This document shows positions 15,861 to 24,494 of a stretch of 64,000 bases of DNA, piece after piece (position 1 is the stretch's first letter; each line of letters starts with the position of its first letter). The notes under the pieces were generated by a model. The model searched no databases, had not been told where the DNA came from, and was given only the letters and a program-made list of their open reading frames with translations. The translations under genes were made by a program, and so were the position numbers. The stretch is from Bacillus niameyensis (GTDB lineage Bacteria; Bacillota; Bacilli; Bacillales; Bacillaceae_C). The stretch is from assembly GCF_001375535.1 (NCBI RefSeq), contig NZ_LN831197.1:4543156-4607155 (forward strand), given 5' to 3'.

Positions 15861-18800
15861 ATGATATACATGCAGAAAAGGCAAATACAAAAGACTTTGT
15901 CGATGCTAGTTGTAATAATGATATTATCTGTAATGATTCCGCTAAGTACGTTAGCAGCAGATTCATTCCCGCTAAAAGGGGATCAGGAGCTAGGAAAAGC
16001 ACAGCCAAACTTTTCTGGGTACAGAATATGGGATGTCCGTGATTGGAGCCCAGAAACAGATCCTTATGCAGAGATGCTTCGTGCTAAAGTACCTTTACAA
16101 AAGCGCAATGAACCGTTTAAACCTACTCAAGCGAATCCAACGCTTGATTCAGATGCACAGATCATGTTGATGCAAGGTGATTATGGCAACTCTTTTTTCG
16201 ATAGTACGATGTATACGAACGAGTTCAGTGAGCATGTTCTAAATTTTTGGCAATACACTGACTACTTTTCACCATGGCACGGGGCTGCTACTGCAAGTAC
16301 ACCGAAATCGTTATATGATCCATTTACTAGTGATTGGCGTTCTCGCGGGTTTGAATTTGGAATTGTAAATATCCCGAACCCTGCCTATACGAATGCTGCA
16401 CATAAAAACGGGGTAATGTCGATAGCTGTTGTCTATTTTGATCCTGCTTTCCGCCCGGGTCAGACTTATGTTGAAATGCTTACACAGGACGAGGATGGAA
16501 GTTTCCCAGTGGCAAAACAATTGGTTGAGATGGCTGAATATTTTGGCTATGATGGGTACTTCCTAAATTCGGAAGAACGATTCCGTGCTGGTACAGATGA
16601 TCAAGAAAAAGTAAAGGAATTCATGGCTTATTTAACGGATCATGGGTTGTATACGCAGTGGTACGATGTGAACAGTACTTTTAATGCGAGTAAAGCGGAG
16701 TGGCTAGGTAACGAAAACCTTGGCACAATTCATGATTCAGTATTTGTAAATTATGGAGGCTTTAATACTAGAAGTAGAGTCGACAGCCAACTTCAATTTG
16801 CAAAAGATAATGGATATGATCCATTCAAACAAATCTTTTTTGGTGTAGAGAACAATCAAGGGAAATTTTCGGGTAATGCCAATATTATTAACACTTATGC
16901 AGAAGGAACGAAAAATCCTCGTGCTAGCATTGCTCTCTTTACTCCATCTGATTATTATCAGAGAGGTGTGGCTGAAGGGATTCAGGATGAAATACGCGAA
17001 TCCAATGGACAGCAGAAACCAATGTTCCAAATTGATGAATATCAATGGATGATTATGGAAAGAGAAAGAATGTTCTTCTCTGGGGTGAAGAGTGATCCTA
17101 CTGATACCGGAAGTCATCCAGGGTTTGCACGGCCTGAAGTAAATGCAACTAATGCAGGCGGGTGGGTTGGAGTTGCGGATTTCACTAGTGAGCGATCTGT
17201 GATCAACGGTACAGTATTTCATAGTAATTTTAATACTGGTCATGGTATGCAATATTTCCACCAAGGTACGGTGGCAACCGATGAAGAATGGACGAATATC
17301 AATATTCAAGATATTTTACCATCTTGGCAGTGGTGGATCGATTCCGAGGGTACGAAACTAAAAGCTGATTTTGACTACGGTGCAAAGTTAGAGCGCAAGA
17401 ATTTGGCTGGAAATCTTCTGGAACAACCATTTGAGACAATTGGTGCTTATAATGGCGGCTCATCTCTAGTAATGTATGGCAGGCTTGATGCAAAGAACAC
17501 CCTGCACCTTTATAAAACAGATCTGCAAGTTAAGTCAGGCTCTAAAGCTTCGCTAACTTTCCAAAAAGCCTCCACAGATGAGGCAGTGATGAAGCTAGGT
17601 CTTATTTTTAAGGATAAGCCAGACGAAATAGTCGAGCTGGATGTGAAAGACAGTGATGTTAAAGGTGATTGGACAACTAGCACGATTTCATTAGCTGGAT
17701 TTGCAGGGAGAGATATTGCAGCCATTTCATTTGTTGTTGAAGGAACCGCAGACCATTATCAAATGAATATTGGTGAATTGAAGATCACTGATGGAGAAAC
17801 GGCAGTTCCTGATCGGCCACAGAATTTCCAAATTAAAAATGCTTTCGATACAAAGGAAATGGTACTAACGTGGGATTTAGCGGACTACAAAGATGTGAAA
17901 CAGTATAATTTGTATGCAACTTTATCAAATGGTAAAGAAGTCTTTTTGGGCGGAATCTACGATGACATCTATTATGTGAAATCTACTTTTGAAAAAGAAA
18001 AAGCAATTGAAATTCAACTAAAGGCAGTTGGACATGATGGTGCCGAAAGTGAGCCGACAATTGTGTCTTACAATTATGAGAATAAACCATCTAACATTGT
18101 GGTAGAAGAGGCTGAGAGTCCGTCTGGTTTAGTCACTCAAAGTGTTTATGATGGTAAAATTAAAGTAAGTTGGGACGTACCTGAAAAAGCCGATTTTGAC
18201 TCTTATGAACTTGCTGTTACGTTGAATAATTTAGAAACGGCTCATCCAGACAATCGAGTATACACTGTTAGTGCTGATAAAAGTGCAACAAGTGCTGTAG
18301 TTGAAGTACCAACGAAAGAGGGTTACGAATATACGCTTTCCATTCGGACGATTAAAGATGGGAAAAAAAGTGATGCCATTTCTTATATAGGCCATACTAA
18401 AGATATATTTGTACCAAAGCCACTTGAGAGCGATATATGGCTGAATGATAGAAATCAGTTAATGTTTAATTCACCATCACCTAAAGACTGGTATTATCTC
18501 AATGTAAAAATGGGCGGTCAAGAAGTTAGAAACTTAAAACGTGGTGCAGATTTATTAAATCGAGGGATAGCTATTCCTCAAAATACTAGTAAGATTGAGA
18601 TGACTTATAATGATTACACGGGTAATGTCTCTGAACCACTTACTCTGTATTATCTTGATGGTAAACTCATACAAACTGATGAGTTGAATACGGAAATTCT
18701 ACTTTCAATCTTAGAAGGCTATCAGGAAGATTTAGACCAAAAAGTTTATCGACAGCTTTCTATTCATTTGATATCTGTTGATCAATTTGAGAAAAAAGGT

Positions 18801-18944
18801 GCAGCGGATAAAGTAGTCAAACATATGGAAAGTTTTACGTTCTTACTAGATCATCAGTTGAAGAACAACTCTATTTCTCAGGAAATGTATGATAGTTTGC
18901 AAACTGTTGCGAATGAACTTATTGAGAAATGGCAAGATGCGTGA
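15861..18944 (+). CDS. Secreted GH85 endo-beta-N-acetylglucosaminidase
   Basis: A 1027-residue exported protein. GH85 enzymes release N-glycans by cutting between the two core GlcNAc residues. A signal peptide is visible (KRQIQKTLSMLVVIMILSVM, cleavage after about TLAA, residue 33). The catalytic barrel follows; YFGYDGYFLNSEE (residues 227-239) carries the family NxE pair, Asn236 and Glu238, used in substrate-assisted catalysis. From about residue 520 there is a galactose-binding-like sandwich, then two fibronectin-III-like segments, and a helical C-terminal tail. No LPxTG anchor is present, so it is released. ATG 15861 has AAGAAGGG five bases upstream; a TTG at 15822 lacks a site. Monocistronic. 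Confidence 0.85.
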   Translation: MIYMQKRQIQKTLSMLVVIMILSVMIPLSTLAADSFPLKGDQELGKAQPNFSGYRIWDVRDWSPETDPYAEMLRAKVPLQKRNEPFKPTQANPTLDSDAQIMLMQGDYGNSFFDSTMYTNEFSEHVLNFWQYTDYFSPWHGAATASTPKSLYDPFTSDWRSRGFEFGIVNIPNPAYTNAAHKNGVMSIAVVYFDPAFRPGQTYVEMLTQDEDGSFPVAKQLVEMAEYFGYDGYFLNSEERFRAGTDDQEKVKEFMAYLTDHGLYTQWYDVNSTFNASKAEWLGNENLGTIHDSVFVNYGGFNTRSRVDSQLQFAKDNGYDPFKQIFFGVENNQGKFSGNANIINTYAEGTKNPRASIALFTPSDYYQRGVAEGIQDEIRESNGQQKPMFQIDEYQWMIMERERMFFSGVKSDPTDTGSHPGFARPEVNATNAGGWVGVADFTSERSVINGTVFHSNFNTGHGMQYFHQGTVATDEEWTNINIQDILPSWQWWIDSEGTKLKADFDYGAKLERKNLAGNLLEQPFETIGAYNGGSSLVMYGRLDAKNTLHLYKTDLQVKSGSKASLTFQKASTDEAVMKLGLIFKDKPDEIVELDVKDSDVKGDWTTSTISLAGFAGRDIAAISFVVEGTADHYQMNIGELKITDGETAVPDRPQNFQIKNAFDTKEMVLTWDLADYKDVKQYNLYATLSNGKEVFLGGIYDDIYYVKSTFEKEKAIEIQLKAVGHDGAESEPTIVSYNYENKPSNIVVEEAESPSGLVTQSVYDGKIKVSWDVPEKADFDSYELAVTLNNLETAHPDNRVYTVSADKSATSAVVEVPTKEGYEYTLSIRTIKDGKKSDAISYIGHTKDIFVPKPLESDIWLNDRNQLMFNSPSPKDWYYLNVKMGGQEVRNLKRGADLLNRGIAIPQNTSKIEMTYNDYTGNVSEPLTLYYLDGKLIQTDELNTEILLSILEGYQEDLDQKVYRQLSIHLISVDQFEKKGAADKVVKHMESFTFLLDHQLKNNSISQEMYDSLQTVANELIEKWQDA

Positions 18945-19036
18945 ATTTGCGAAAATTTGGTAGTTTTATAAGGAAAAACGGTCGTAGAAAAGGCTAATCA
19001 ACAACCAAATAACCTCGAAATACAGTAAAATGTTCA

Positions 19037-19088
19037 AAAAGCAAAGTGCCGGATACCGAAACAATTCATAATTGTTCCAGTATCCGGC
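19037..19088 (-). terminator. Terminator overlapping the phosphotransferase stop
   Basis: GCCGGATAC (19048-19056) and GTATCCGGC (19080-19088) flank a second inner pairing AACAATT/AATTGTT. The stem includes the last codons and stop of the minus-strand gene and is followed by TTTGCTTTTTG on that strand. Confidence 0.75.
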
Positions 19089-19959
19089 GTTTTAATTTCT
19101 CCAAACTTTCTAATTCACTTACTTGACCAATAAAGTTTTGGATAATATCTCCGCCGAAATCATGTATCAATATACCATTAAAACAAATATCGGTAATTTC
19201 ATCTTTGTTATACTGACCGAAGTATCCTTGCATATAAGCTTGATCAAATCGAAATAATTCCAAGGCGACTAAGGCTTCTTCATATATAGGTGGAGCGAGT
19301 ACAGCATCAGCAAAATCAATGATATGTAAATCTAAATTTGGGGTTATTAGTATATTGTCGCCATTTAAATCCCCATGAACAAAAACGGTATCACCGAAAT
19401 GATGAGATTGAATATAGTCCAGTCGCTCTTTTTTGAAACGTTCAGGATATTTTTCCCAACGCTTCTGCCTAATTTGATCGTGAATTACATCGATGTCATT
19501 AAATGGGGGACAAGGTGTATTGAGGGAGTCGGTTAACTTACGCAATTTCTGTCCGATCTTCACTTTTTCAGTAAAACTTAAATCAACCTTATTTATTTCT
19601 GTTCCATTGACGTGCTCTAAAATCATATATGCAAATTCGTAACGGTCTTGTACAGAACCGCTAGCGATAAGTTTTGGTACAGGAACACTAAGTTTGTTAG
19701 CTCGAGCAATAGCAAATGATTCAGTATGAAAATCTGATGTGCTGTCGATGCCAGATTCTTTTGGTGCAAATATTTTTATGACGTAATTCCCGACTTTAAA
19801 TACGGCATTAGTTCCAGGAGTGCAATGCTCGATTTCGCTAAATGGTAGTTTTTCTTTTTTAAATATATACTTGATCAACGGTTCGAAGGTAGGGATGGAT
19901 TGAAATATTCTTCCCCATGAGTCCCAGCCGTTTAATTTTGCAGTGAATAATTCCATCAT
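19066..19959 (-). CDS. Aminoglycoside phosphotransferase (APH) family protein
   Basis: A 297-residue kinase-fold protein. The catalytic loop is VFVHGDLNGDNILI (His-Gly-Asp with Asn four residues later) and the metal-binding Asp lies in LHIIDFADA; the N-lobe has AVFKVGNYVIKIFAP with the ATP-contacting Lys. This family phosphorylates small molecules, including antibiotics, choline and sugars; the substrate cannot be told here. ATG 19959 is preferred because AAGGTGG lies five bases upstream; a GTG at 19992 would place the gene inside the preceding terminator. It is flanked by carbohydrate genes, so a sugar kinase role is as likely as resistance. Confidence 0.8.
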   Translation of the reverse strand: MMELFTAKLNGWDSWGRIFQSIPTFEPLIKYIFKKEKLPFSEIEHCTPGTNAVFKVGNYVIKIFAPKESGIDSTSDFHTESFAIARANKLSVPVPKLIASGSVQDRYEFAYMILEHVNGTEINKVDLSFTEKVKIGQKLRKLTDSLNTPCPPFNDIDVIHDQIRQKRWEKYPERFKKERLDYIQSHHFGDTVFVHGDLNGDNILITPNLDLHIIDFADAVLAPPIYEEALVALELFRFDQAYMQGYFGQYNKDEITDICFNGILIHDFGGDIIQNFIGQVSELESLEKLKRRILEQL

Positions 19960-19988
19960 GCTTTCCACCTTATCGTTTATCTTAAATG

Positions 19989-20020
19989 ACACTGCTAGAA
20001 AAATATTATTCTAGCAGTGT
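19989..20020 (-). terminator. Terminator after the GH43 gene
   Basis: ACACTGCTAGAA (19989-20000) pairs with TTCTAGCAGTGT (20009-20020) over 12 bases with an eight-base loop, 13 bases beyond the GH43 stop on the minus strand, followed by CATTT. Confidence 0.75.
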
Positions 20021-20032
20021 TTAATAGACTTT

Positions 20033-20974
20033 CTATTTACTAAAATTAGAGGAGGGATGTGCTGTTACACCTTCGAATGTTATTTTAACCGGCTTTATGT
20101 AACCCCCTTCATCAAAGTATAGCCGATCGATACAAACTGCACGGTGATTGTGGTTTGTTTCTGTTAAAGGTCTACGATGATAGACGATATACCATTCATC
20201 TTTCTCAGGTATTTGAATCATTCCGTGATGGCCAGCTCCTGTAGCAACATCTGGATCTTGTTGAAGGATTTTCTTTTCCCGCTGAAAAGGCCCCAATGGA
20301 GAAGAGGCAATCGCATAGGCAACGGAATAATTCGGACCTCCCCAACCGCCCTCTGACCACATGAAATAATATTTACCTTCTCTTTTTATCATACAAGGTC
20401 CTTCTATAAATTTATCAGGAGTAATCGATTTGTAGGTAGTTCCATCTTCAAATGTTCCAATACTAATCATATCATCATTAAGCTTTACGACATTACAATG
20501 CCCCCAGCCCCCGTAATATAAATAGGCTTGACCATCATCATCGATAAAAGCATGAGGGTCAATTGGTTGAGCACCATGATAAATTTGATCAACGAGCGGT
20601 TTTCCGAGTGCATCTTTAAAAGGCCCTTCAGGACGATCAGCAACAGCGACACCGATACCGCCTAACTCGTCATTGCTTTGGATATCATTGGCAGCAAAGT
20701 AATAATAGTATTTTCCTTTATGCTCTATTGGCGATGGCGCCCACATTGCCTTATGAGCCCATGATATATCCTTCATTTCCAATATGCGTTCTACCTTATT
20801 CCAAGTTACTAAGTCCTCTGAATAAAAAGCATCAAAAAATGTCTGTTCCTCATACGGAGCTGAATAAGTTGGATAAATCCAATACTTCCCTTCGAAAATT
20901 CTTGCCTCTGGATCAGCATACCATCCGGAAAATAGCGGGTTTCCAGAAGTTTTTGTCTCGTTTCGTAATTTCAT
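20033..20974 (-). CDS. GH43-family glycoside hydrolase
   Basis: A 313-residue five-bladed propeller enzyme. GH43 members are alpha-L-arabinofuranosidases, beta-xylosidases or exo-galactanases. The three catalytic acids are in place: Asp21 in WYADPEA, Asp139 in PIDPHAF, and Glu191 in IEGPCM. There is no signal peptide, so it acts on imported oligosaccharides. ATG 20974 has GGGAGGGA about nine bases upstream; in-frame extension to 21034 lacks a site and starts with non-family sequence. It is divergent from the GntR/LacI regulator, which may control both directions from the shared 169-base region. Confidence 0.88.
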   Translation of the reverse strand: MKLRNETKTSGNPLFSGWYADPEARIFEGKYWIYPTYSAPYEEQTFFDAFYSEDLVTWNKVERILEMKDISWAHKAMWAPSPIEHKGKYYYYFAANDIQSNDELGGIGVAVADRPEGPFKDALGKPLVDQIYHGAQPIDPHAFIDDDGQAYLYYGGWGHCNVVKLNDDMISIGTFEDGTTYKSITPDKFIEGPCMIKREGKYYFMWSEGGWGGPNYSVAYAIASSPLGPFQREKKILQQDPDVATGAGHHGMIQIPEKDEWYIVYHRRPLTETNHNHRAVCIDRLYFDEGGYIKPVKITFEGVTAHPSSNFSK

Positions 20975-21143
20975 AGCATTTTCCCTCCCTTTCATAAAAT
21001 TAATATAGCATGTAATCGGAGAATACAAAAACATTTGGGGGAAAATTTAGTATCTTTGAAAGTTCTTAATTGAAACATTAATCTGCAAATGATATATTAA
21101 ATATGATATTTAAAATAAATGAGCTATATTAGGGGTTTTCAAA

Positions 21144-22307
21144 ATGGTCAATGAAACAAGGGAACCACTTTATTTACAAATTAAAGAGTACTTCAAAGAG
21201 TTAATTACATCTAAAAAGTTATCTGCTCACGATCGAATACCGACAGAACGTGAGATTATGGAAAAATTCGATGTTAGCCGGATAACTGTTACAAATGCTC
21301 TATCGGAATTAGTAAAGGAAGGGTGGATTTACCGAATTGCAGGGAAAGGAAGCTTTGTAGAAGATGGGGTCGAGAATCTATTTGATAGCGTAGCGAATTT
21401 AGATGATAAGGACTTTAAAACTCACTTAATGGATTCTTCAACTAGTTCAAATCCAAAGCGCAAGGTCATTGGGCTTATCATGCCGACCATTGAAGATTTC
21501 TTTGCAGTAAGGTTAATTAATGGTATTTATGGGGTTTTACTCAATACGGAATATACTGTCTCGATCATCCTGACCCACAATTCAAAAGAAAAGGAACAAG
21601 AAGCCATTAGAGAATTTTTACGGATGCAAGTGGCTGGTTTACTCATTTTTCCAATTGATGCCGAAACATATAATGAGGATCTTTTAGAGTTAAAGGTCAG
21701 AAACTTTCCTTTTGTCTTAATTGACCGCTATTTGCCTGGCGTCGAAACAAACTATGTAAGTTCTGATAATACAATGGGAGCCAAATTGGCTGTATCACAT
21801 TTATGGGATTTGGGGCATCGTAATATTGTTATTTGCGCAGATTCACCTGGAACAACGGTTTCTGTAGAAGATCGGATTAAAGGTTATATGGATGCTCTTA
21901 CGGAAAAGGAGGCAATGATTAACCCATCCTTTATTGTAACGGATTTTAAAGTGAGTGGTTCTTCTAATGAAAATGTATTGCCGCTCCAACAGCTAATTGA
22001 AAATAAGGTTGCTACTGCTTTTATTGCGTTAAATGCAAAACTGGGTCTTCATCTTTATAAACTAGCTAAAAGCATGAAACTAAGAGTTCCAGAGGATATA
22101 TCGATTATCTCTTTCGATGATCCTTACTTCGACTCTGATTTAGGTGATTTTACGCATATTTATCAATTCGAACAGCGTATTGGTGAAGAAGCTGCAAATA
22201 TTTTAAATCAATTACTTACAAATCAGCGAAAAAATGAAGGATATAAAAAAATAAATATTGCACCTAAACTTGTTGTGAAAGGAACAACGGGATCTGCCCC
22301 CAAATAA
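21144..22307 (+). CDS. GntR-type regulator with LacI-like sensor domain
   Basis: A 387-residue regulator in the AraR architecture. Residues 5-72 are a GntR winged helix (PLYLQIKEYFKELITSKKLS, IPTEREIMEKFDVSRITVTN, IAGKGSFV). From about residue 100 it continues as a periplasmic-binding-protein fold (VIGLIMPTIEDFFAVRLING, FPFVLIDRYLPG, LGHRNIVI, IISFDDPYF). Such proteins repress sugar genes and release DNA on binding a sugar. It is followed by three glycan genes on the same strand and is divergent from GH43, so both are its likely targets. No intact AraR box was seen. Confidence 0.88.
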   Translation: MVNETREPLYLQIKEYFKELITSKKLSAHDRIPTEREIMEKFDVSRITVTNALSELVKEGWIYRIAGKGSFVEDGVENLFDSVANLDDKDFKTHLMDSSTSSNPKRKVIGLIMPTIEDFFAVRLINGIYGVLLNTEYTVSIILTHNSKEKEQEAIREFLRMQVAGLLIFPIDAETYNEDLLELKVRNFPFVLIDRYLPGVETNYVSSDNTMGAKLAVSHLWDLGHRNIVICADSPGTTVSVEDRIKGYMDALTEKEAMINPSFIVTDFKVSGSSNENVLPLQQLIENKVATAFIALNAKLGLHLYKLAKSMKLRVPEDISIISFDDPYFDSDLGDFTHIYQFEQRIGEEAANILNQLLTNQRKNEGYKKINIAPKLVVKGTTGSAPK

Positions 22308-22375
22308 TCACTAGCGAAGGAGGTGTCCACTATTTATTCCAATCCGAGGTCACACTCGAAATCAGGGAGGATCGA

Positions 22376-24418
22376 ATGTTTCGAAAACCTTTTTTAACGG
22401 TCTTAATATTGTTGTTAATCCCGGTAGCGATCATTATTTATGTAATGAAGGTGGTTAACAGTGAGAAAGTGAAATTTCCCGTTAGTCAAGCTCTGCCAAC
22501 ATTTCCAAAAGCGAAACAGCTAGATGTGCTAGATATCGAAAAAAAATCAGGTGATGAGAAAATTTTGTTTGCAACTTTACAAGGGAACGTAAATAGGGAA
22601 GAACCAAGAATCTATTTAATCGAAAATAAGTTTGAAGAAGGCAAGTATACTTGGTTAAAAGATTTGGAGGTTCCATATACAGTCATGAAAGATCCGTGGG
22701 ATGTCTTATTGAAATATAAGAATGAAGTGGCTGGTATGATTATTTATGATCCGGAAGTGCAGGATACGATTAATGTTGCAACGACGATTGCCGGAGTGAG
22801 GAATGCAGTAGTAGCAAGTCCTTCACTTGCGGAAAAGCTTCAAAAGGAACCATATCAATTGAAAGTTATAGAAGATTTACGTACAAAATTCTCGAATGGT
22901 TTAGATGCCTATCGATGGCAGTTTGAAAACCTTTGGTCTGAAACAACAGATGAAATGTTAATTGGATTAGACCCTGGCAAAAGCATTCCTTTGCCTAATG
23001 ACAATTTTTCCTCCTTTAAGAATCTTATCGTAGCTAAGGAAATAAGAGATGGCTCTAATCGGGATGTGTATGACCTTGATTTATCAGAGTTTCTAGGAAA
23101 GGAAGCTGTCTATCTCCGCTTTCAAGATGCTTTCCCTACGGATGGGTGGGGAGCAGCTATCCATAAAGTAACTGTAAAAGCAGATGGTGAAACGATTAGC
23201 GAGTTTATTCCCGGTACGGCCGAAGAAGATCTCTATTTATATGACAGCGGTGGATCGAGTTCAGATGATCGATTCAATGGGCACCGCTGGGCAGATAACG
23301 GAAACTATTTCATTTATCGATTTATCCCATCCGAGAATACGAAAAAGCTAATTGTTTCAATTGATATGTGGAACCAATATAAGGTGTCTGCCTCTAATAT
23401 TCAACCTGTGTCATCAGATAAAAAGGAACCATATGGATTTTTAAGAGATTATGCTGTTGCAAATCGGGCGATGGTATTTTCGCTTGAATCAAATGTTCCA
23501 GAGGAAAAGGAATTATTCGAGGAAATTTTAAATCAAGTGGAACCGAATACTCCTTATTTAGGCTGGTTCGGAAATGATGTAGCAGGGGAGTTTAGTGGTA
23601 CGGAATTAGTCTCAGCACATGGCGTTTACGTACTCCCAGCTGACTGGTTTAATAATATGACGGTTTTTTCTGGAGTAGAGGGAGAAATCCAAAAACAAGC
23701 TCCTCTGCAAGCTCCTGAATTAGAAAATAAAATTTATATTACTTTTACCCTTGGAGAAGGCGATAACCTTCAATATAACCAACATCATATGAGAATGCTT
23801 TGGGATAATGAGCGGAGGGGCAAAGTACCAATTAATTGGTCTACAACCCCAATTCTCTATGATGCCGCTCCTTCCATACTAGCGTACTATCAAAAAACAG
23901 CAACAGAGAACGATCTTTTAATTGCCGGTCCATCAGGGGCAGGATATATTTATCCAACACCATGGCCTGATGAGACATTCCATATATTTGCTAAGCAAAC
24001 GGGAGAGTATATGGAGAAAACCGGTATGGATATTATTTATGCGTTAAACCGGGTTAACAGTCGTGATCTTCCATTGTCCGAGAAAAAGATCCAAAATTAT
24101 ATTGATCATGTCAACTTAAAAGGGATTTTTCTAGGTTGGGACAATTATACTGAAACAACGATCTTGAATGGACAATTACCACAGTCGATTTTGCTTTCGT
24201 CCAGTAGTGTGAGGGAGGCAAAAGAGGAAATTGCTAAGGCGGCAAGGAAGTGGGATGGGGAGTCACCTTTGTTTATAGCGATGGGAATGTTATCGTGGTC
24301 GATTACCCCGGCAGATATAGAAGTTATTGCAAATTCACTTGGGGAAGAATTTGTCGTTGTCCGTGGTGACCAATATTTTGACCTCGTCCGCCAGGAATAC
24401 GGGTTACAGGCTAAATAA
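22376..24418 (+). CDS. GxGYxYP family putative glycoside hydrolase
   Basis: A 680-residue protein. One N-terminal membrane helix (residues 6-27, PFLTVLILLLIPVAIIIYVM) without a clear cleavage site suggests a membrane-anchored extracytoplasmic enzyme. A jelly-roll-like insert lies around residues 200-340. The C-terminal part contains FTLGEGDNLQYNQHHMR and AGPSGAGYIYPTPWPDE, the defining GxGYxYP motif. The family is predicted to be a polysaccharide-active TIM-barrel enzyme from gene context; no reaction is established. RBS GGGAGGAT precedes ATG 22376. It is second in the regulator-led operon. Confidence 0.85.
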   Translation: MFRKPFLTVLILLLIPVAIIIYVMKVVNSEKVKFPVSQALPTFPKAKQLDVLDIEKKSGDEKILFATLQGNVNREEPRIYLIENKFEEGKYTWLKDLEVPYTVMKDPWDVLLKYKNEVAGMIIYDPEVQDTINVATTIAGVRNAVVASPSLAEKLQKEPYQLKVIEDLRTKFSNGLDAYRWQFENLWSETTDEMLIGLDPGKSIPLPNDNFSSFKNLIVAKEIRDGSNRDVYDLDLSEFLGKEAVYLRFQDAFPTDGWGAAIHKVTVKADGETISEFIPGTAEEDLYLYDSGGSSSDDRFNGHRWADNGNYFIYRFIPSENTKKLIVSIDMWNQYKVSASNIQPVSSDKKEPYGFLRDYAVANRAMVFSLESNVPEEKELFEEILNQVEPNTPYLGWFGNDVAGEFSGTELVSAHGVYVLPADWFNNMTVFSGVEGEIQKQAPLQAPELENKIYITFTLGEGDNLQYNQHHMRMLWDNERRGKVPINWSTTPILYDAAPSILAYYQKTATENDLLIAGPSGAGYIYPTPWPDETFHIFAKQTGEYMEKTGMDIIYALNRVNSRDLPLSEKKIQNYIDHVNLKGIFLGWDNYTETTILNGQLPQSILLSSSSVREAKEEIAKAARKWDGESPLFIAMGMLSWSITPADIEVIANSLGEEFVVVRGDQYFDLVRQEYGLQAK

Positions 24419-24443
24419 CTTTATAGAGTCTAATGAATCTATA

Positions 24444-24474
24444 GGGTGGGAGAGACTTATTTCTCTTCCCACCC
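24444..24474 (+). other. Intercistronic hairpin
   Basis: GGGTGGGAGAG pairs with CTCTTCCCACCC with one bulge, between two genes of the operon and 20 bases before the next start. There is no T-run, so it is more likely an RNA-stability or processing element than a terminator. Confidence 0.5.
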
Positions 24475-24494
24475 TCAGCTAGGAGAGATGAAAA

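Noticed and set aside
15861-18944. Cell-wall anchored surface protein
   Set aside because: The C-terminus has no LPxTG motif, hydrophobic tail or SLH domain, so the enzyme is more likely released.
19066-19959. Antibiotic resistance gene
   Set aside because: The APH fold is clear, but the family also contains many sugar and metabolite kinases and the sequence does not match a resistance enzyme I recognise.
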